A stretch of 21,934 nucleotides of DNA, from the IMG/VR virus record IMGVR_UViG_3300032322_002003, positions 1-21,934 of that record, one strand, 5' to 3'. The position numbers were made by a program, and so were the translations under genes. How positions within the stretch are numbered: the stretch's first letter is position 1; each line of letters opens with the position of its first letter. Of this stretch, positions 19,207 through 21,934 are shown piece after piece. Under the pieces are notes generated by a model. It ran no database searches. It was not told where the DNA came from and saw only the letters and a list, made by a program, of their open reading frames with translations. This DNA comes from a virus.

Positions 19207-19220
19207 TTAATTATAACAGG
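19207..19220 (-). promoter_or_regulatory. repeated extended -10 promoter (variant)
   Basis: CCTGTTATAATTAA keeps TGnTATAAT with T for A at one position. It is the rightmost copy seen; none occurs in the lysis-terminase block to its right. Confidence 0.85.
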
Positions 19221-19268
19221 AGGTAGTTAATTTTGGAACAGGGTGTCTCGAACAGGCATCGAGCTTAA

Positions 19269-19298
19269 ACTTCTTAGTGAGAGGTCCTACTAAGAAGT
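19269..19298 (-). terminator. hairpin ending the lysis block
   Basis: ACTTCTTAGT and ACTAAGAAGT form a perfect 10-bp stem with a 10-nt loop, followed by TTTAAG on the minus strand. A second small hairpin (CTCGA/TCGAG, 19247-19263) follows. It separates the lysis genes from the next promoter. Confidence 0.7.
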
Positions 19299-19301
19299 GA
19301 G

Positions 19302-19451
19302 CTAGCTAGCAGTAGCTGGCTTCTTCTTTCCGTACGGACCAAGGTCAGCCTTAATTCTTCCGTCCTTGCGAATTACAACTATCCGGCCGTCCTTAATTAC
19401 GGTCTTGTTGAACGGGTGTTTTGTCTTGCTTGTCCCCTTGTGCTTGCTCAT
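19302..19451 (-). CDS. small basic protein, 49 aa
   Basis: ATG overlaps the lysin stop (ATGA) with GAGGAAAG just upstream. Very basic (MSKHKGTSKTKHPFNK; GPYGKKKPA) around two beta-like repeats DGRIVVIRKDGRI. It may bind nucleic acid. Too short for routine calling, but coupling and codon pattern support it. Confidence 0.65.
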   Translation of the reverse strand: MSKHKGTSKTKHPFNKTVIKDGRIVVIRKDGRIKADLGPYGKKKPATAS

Positions 19452-20206
19452 TTACTTTCCTCCACCGTAAACAGTCCGGTTCTTTCTCCCAAAGCTCGAA
19501 GGCTTCTAAGATCTGGGATGCCCCTTGCATCCGGTCCGACGTATCCTAACGTCCGTTGCCAGTGCGCGTATGCTCGCTCTGTCTCACCGTCGAACATGTC
19601 GACCGTCACCTTACCCAGGCCTACCGTTTTCGCCAAGCCTGACTGAACAAGCCCGATCGACTTATTACGTCGTCCAGGCCTTACCGTCTCAACGTCTACG
19701 ATTCCCTTGCCCGCCAAGCCTACCCGTCTTAATATCGCAGGCCGGAAGGCAGGCCTGCCAAATCCAAGAACCTCATGCCGTGACCGTACCCGCTCGAACA
19801 CACCCGTCAAGCCTGGGTCTCCCTTAGGCAGGCCTGAGTTAATATTTCCCTCAATCGTCTTTACCAACCCGTCAGCACTCCACCGGTCCGTTGCCTTTAC
19901 CAGGCCGACATGCGGCATGCCGTAGCTTAGACCCGTCACTGAAAATGAGAAGAACACGATGTCCCCAGGCCTCGGATTTTTATACAGCCGTCCCCGTCTT
20001 ACAAACTCCGCCAGGCCTGTCGGCGAGTAACCGCAGCTAGGTATCACCGCGCCCGCCTTGAAAAATACATAGTCAATGAACATGCCTGCCCAGGTCTGCC
20101 CGTTGTATCCGGACAGCTCGCCGAACGGCGTTGCCATGTTCGCGGCAGGTCTGAAGCCAAGCCAACGCTCCGCCTCGTCAACTACCGCCTTAACGTTATC
20201 CGTCAC
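19448..20206 (-). CDS. CHAP-type endolysin-like protein lacking the catalytic Cys
   Basis: 252 aa from GTG 20206, 5 nt after AGGAG. Residues 25-155 align with actinophage CHAP amidase/endopeptidase domains: GYNGQTWAGMF, PRPGDIVFF, H99 in PHVGLV, E119 in TIEGN and LGFGRPAF. At the usual W-C position the codon is GCA (Ala40), so the nucleophile is absent; the only Cys is C58. Residues 180-248 resemble the peptidoglycan-binding tail of these lysins (RAYAHWQRTLGY, GIPDLRSL). It may be an inactive wall-binding protein or a regulator of lysis. Position after the terminase-small-like and holin-like genes fits a lysis cassette. Confidence 0.82.
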   Translation of the reverse strand: MTDNVKAVVDEAERWLGFRPAANMATPFGELSGYNGQTWAGMFIDYVFFKAGAVIPSCGYSPTGLAEFVRRGRLYKNPRPGDIVFFSFSVTGLSYGMPHVGLVKATDRWSADGLVKTIEGNINSGLPKGDPGLTGVFERVRSRHEVLGFGRPAFRPAILRRVGLAGKGIVDVETVRPGRRNKSIGLVQSGLAKTVGLGKVTVDMFDGETERAYAHWQRTLGYVGPDARGIPDLRSLRALGERTGLFTVEESK

Positions 20207-20214
20207 TAAAACTC

Positions 20215-20409
20215 CTATGCGCTCTTGTGCTGTTTATCAAGCTCCGATATCAGTAGCCGTTGAATGGTATCACTTAAGGCCTCCGCCTCGTTAGCCCGTG
20301 CGGACAGCCGGATGTGCTCCTCGCGCGTTGCCGCCTGCTCGACGTCGTTTAACAGTAACGCCGCGTGCTCTCTTATCTTAAACGCGATGTCCTCTAGATC
20401 GTTTATCAT
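20215..20409 (-). CDS. small helical protein, 64 aa
   Basis: Starts by ATGA overlap with the terminase-small-like gene. Almost entirely helical (LEDIAFKIREHAALLLNDVE, HIRLSARANEAEALSDTIQR), likely a coiled-coil dimer. No membrane segment. Stop lies 8 nt before the lysin start. Could be a chaperone or accessory for a neighbour; function unknown. Confidence 0.65.
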   Translation of the reverse strand: MINDLEDIAFKIREHAALLLNDVEQAATREEHIRLSARANEAEALSDTIQRLLISELDKQHKSA

Positions 20410-21299
20410 TCCGGTTTCTCCTCAACCACGGTCGCTTCCTGTATTGCCTGGGCGTCATTAACTCCGTCGTTTGTAAGCTCAACCGCAACGTCAATCGCGT
20501 TCTCCTTGAGTCGGGCAAGCCGCTCTGAGATGATCATCGCCGCAGGTCGTGCGTCGTGAACCGAAACACTTGCGTCTAACTCTACACCGCCTCGTATTCC
20601 GGCGCGGTCTAGAATCTCCGTGGACGCCTTAAGTTTTACCGGCTCTGACACGGCGTTCTGCATCAGGTCCTCAAGCATGTCAACCGCGTACGGCGCTGCC
20701 TGCATAATTTTCTTTCGAGCTCTCTCGATGTCCTCGCCTGGCTTCTTCGAGATGTGTCGGAGATGTACCCGGCAGAGACCGTCGTCCTTCGGACGCCCGC
20801 TACTCCAAAGCATGCAGCGGATGCCGTCATCCTTGATGGTGTTGCAGCGGTGAGGAAGATACGTCGGTTTTCTCTTCTCGGAGACGATCGGGTCGTTCTG
20901 CTCCTTTCGCCACATCTTAGTGGCGCCGATGACCCACGCCGGAGCTATCCGCTCCGCGCTCGGCTCGATCAAAAGATCAAAGCCCGTCAGGTAGTCGGAG
21001 TTAACGTCGTCAGGTTTCACAAGAATCGGCTTCTTCTCGGCGAGGGACAGAAGTCGTCCGGCCGTGGCCATGTCGCGGGACCGTGCCTGGATCAGGCCGG
21101 TCGGAACACCGTTCGTCGAGTACACCGCGTCCCAGCCCATGTTCGCCTTGCGAAGGAGCGAGCGGTTCTCAAAGGTGTCCTCGCAGATGCCGCGCTCGAT
21201 CTCGGCGATGCCGATCTCTGAGAGATCAGGACGAAGGTTTACAGGCTCGTCAACCTGGATCTCGGGGGTGGGCTCCTCGGGAGGAGTGATCTCTAGCAT
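20406..21299 (-). CDS. terminase small subunit-like protein
   Basis: 297 aa. The C-terminal region 191-265 (IERARKKIMQAAPYAVDMLE, then SEPVKLKASTEILDRAGIRG) resembles the helical segment of phage small terminases, which bind DNA at the packaging start. Before it lies a Cys/His cluster C152, C162, C176, H179 (a treble-clef-like knuckle with GLCRVHL). The first 25 residues are Pro/Glu-rich. Unlike most phages, the large subunit is about 15 kb away on the same strand. A different DNA-binding role is possible. TTGTACA repeats lie 8-22 nt upstream of ATG. Confidence 0.6.
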   Translation of the reverse strand: MLEITPPEEPTPEIQVDEPVNLRPDLSEIGIAEIERGICEDTFENRSLLRKANMGWDAVYSTNGVPTGLIQARSRDMATAGRLLSLAEKKPILVKPDDVNSDYLTGFDLLIEPSAERIAPAWVIGATKMWRKEQNDPIVSEKRKPTYLPHRCNTIKDDGIRCMLWSSGRPKDDGLCRVHLRHISKKPGEDIERARKKIMQAAPYAVDMLEDLMQNAVSEPVKLKASTEILDRAGIRGGVELDASVSVHDARPAAMIISERLARLKENAIDVAVELTNDGVNDAQAIQEATVVEEKPE

Positions 21300-21306
21300 G
21301 TTTCAA

Positions 21307-21321
21307 TTGTACACTTGTACA
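21307..21321 (-). promoter_or_regulatory. tandem TTGTACA repeats, possible operator
   Basis: TTGTACA-C-TTGTACA on the plus strand, an exact 7-bp direct repeat with 1-bp spacing. It lies just upstream of the small-terminase-like start and shares TGTACA with sites at 440, 465 and 5305. Confidence 0.45.
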
Positions 21322-21461
21322 CAAAAGGAGACAGACCCCGCACGGCAGGGGGAGAGGACTTGCCGGCGGAGCCTGCCTCGTTCTACTCAGTTGGCATCCG
21401 TGTTCTCAGGACGCCTACTGAAGATGAGCGTCACTGTGAAGATGGGAGTGCTAGCTGGGTG
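21322..21461. other. structured gap between holin-like and small-terminase-like genes
   Basis: 140 nt with no supported gene. On the minus strand GGCGTCC/GGATGCC (21393-21415, 9-nt loop, one G-U) and CCCC/GGGG near 21336-21352 form hairpins. Its position beside a small-terminase-like gene makes a packaging (cos/pac) site possible, but nothing shows it directly. Confidence 0.4.
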
Positions 21462-21710
21462 TTACTTCTTCTTTTTTGCCGCTGCCTTCTTTGCGACGGC
21501 GTCTCCGGCGACCACAAGTACGGACGATGCGACACGGCCGAACGCTGGATCCTTGGAGTTTACGTAGCGAACGATTACGGGTATTACCGCGGCTAAACCT
21601 GCGTTAATAAGCAACAGAGGATCTGTCTCACCGATCGATACTAGAGCTGCAACGGCCGCGATAAATGAGCGAGCCCATGAGGCTGCCATTGCTTTTAATT
21701 CCTTTGACAT
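21462..21710 (-). CDS. holin-like membrane protein
   Basis: 82 aa. ATG follows AAGGAG at 6 nt. Residues 10-28 (SWARSFIAAVAALVSIGE) and 32-50 (LLLINAGLAAVIPVIVRYV) are two membrane helices. NSKDPAFG follows, and the tail ends KKAAAKKKK. The pattern ASWARSFxAA...DP...NAGLAAVxPVxxRxxNxxDPAFG is shared by small phage holin-like proteins. It would permeabilise the membrane to release a lysin. A hairpin GGAGTC-GAAT-GACTCC (21725-21740) sits just before the ribosome-binding site. Confidence 0.82.
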   Translation of the reverse strand: MSKELKAMAASWARSFIAAVAALVSIGETDPLLLINAGLAAVIPVIVRYVNSKDPAFGRVASSVLVVAGDAVAKKAAAKKKK

Positions 21711-21750
21711 GTGTATCTCCTTGTGGAGTCATTCGACTCCGTGGGTACAT

Positions 21751-21779
21751 CATATACCTATTTTGAAAGTTTATTTCAA
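21751..21779 (-). promoter_or_regulatory. sigma-70-type promoter candidate for the lysis block
   Basis: TTGAAA (21774-21779) and TATATG (21751-21756) on the minus strand with a 17-bp spacer. The -35 is half of the inverted repeat TTGAAA-N5-TTTCAA (21763-21779), a possible operator. It is unlike the -35-less cassettes further left. Confidence 0.5.
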
Positions 21780-21934
21780 GTGAGGGGAGAAATAGCCCCT
21801 AGACTGGCCTCTTCAGAAACAGATTGTGAAACTGCTTTTACAACAGGCTTATTCCACTTGCTCTTGTTGCTTTCCTTAACTACGACATCCTTAGGCTTCC
21901 ATGACTTGTTACAGTCACATCCGCAGATCCAAAG
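21776..21934 (-). CDS. C-terminal part of a gene running off the right edge
   Basis: 53 codons are visible, ending TGA within the promoter candidate. The segment has a Cys cluster (WICGCDCNKSWKPKD), then a Lys/Ser/Val-rich tail. The start is outside the window. It may be a zinc-knuckle end of a larger protein. A small hairpin AGGGG/CCCCT lies near the stop. Confidence 0.6.
   Translation of the reverse strand, partial: LWICGCDCNKSWKPKDVVVKESNKSKWNKPVVKAVSQSVSEEASLGAISPLT

Noticed and set aside
21315-21461. Small gene in the gap before the small-terminase-like gene
   Set aside because: Only frames of 15 codons or fewer on the minus strand, without ribosome-binding sites.
20754-21567. Plus-strand ORFs of 155 and 167 aa
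   Set aside because: Antisense shadows in the GC-rich small-terminase-like gene, with Arg/Ser-rich composition typical of such shadows.

Overview
The window looks like a stretch of a large tailed-phage (Caudoviricetes) genome infecting an actinobacterium; the exact host is not shown by the sequence. Phage origin rests on a TerL terminase, a terminase-small-subunit-like protein, a holin-like protein, three cell-wall lysis/binding proteins and dozens of tightly packed small ORFs. The actinobacterial assignment is inference: ribosome-binding sites read GAAAGGA, complementary to the CCUCCUUUC tail of actinobacterial 16S rRNA, and several small zinc-finger families (a DUF7455-like protein, the HPxCW protein at 6907-7131, a CHAP/PG-binding endolysin) resemble actinophage families. 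No tRNA, CRISPR array, integrase or insertion sequence was seen. All genes but one point left (minus strand).

Layout in the direction of transcription (right to left). 21934-19302: tail of an unknown gene, holin-like protein, terminase-small-subunit-like protein, a small helical protein, a CHAP-type endolysin-like protein whose catalytic Cys position is Ala, and a 49-aa basic protein. These genes overlap or abut and lack the repeated promoter seen further left. 19220-17297: winged-helix protein, zinc-ribbon protein, a bidirectional terminator, the single rightward gene (resembling the C-terminal part of YqaJ-type recombinases) fired from a divergent promoter pair, and an unknown 152-aa protein. 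17265-14344: a MoxR-type AAA+ ATPase and a VWA protein that also carries HExxH. 14250-13330: a secreted subtilisin-like protease. 13213-7804: about twenty small genes, including a DUF3846 protein, zinc-finger proteins and a sigma-region-4-like HTH protein. 7739-5458: an Ntn-hydrolase of the proteasome beta/HslV type, then a zinc protein, a dual-specificity phosphatase and a histone-deacetylase-family enzyme in one operon, ending in an intrinsic terminator. 5303-3909: TerL. 3868-1975: small membrane, zinc and HTH proteins. 1725-650: a membrane-anchored SLT transglycosylase and a separate peptidoglycan-binding protein, ending in a strong terminator. 408-1: an HTH protein running off the left edge.

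The most striking feature is a regulatory cassette repeated about 17 times. It has an extended -10 box without a recognisable -35 (consensus CCTGATATAATTAA), followed within a few to about 30 nt by the leader AACGACGAAAGGA and a start codon. The -10 box often lies inside the stop codon of the gene upstream. In several places a strong hairpin sits just before the promoter, so small genes appear individually insulated and restarted. Two leaders are special: one holds the 13-nt leader exactly in the loop of an 8-bp stem that includes the start codon, and another is an 82-nt element closed by an 11-bp stem at the predicted RNA 5' end. The sigma-region-4-like protein encoded in the window is a plausible but untested partner for this promoter set.
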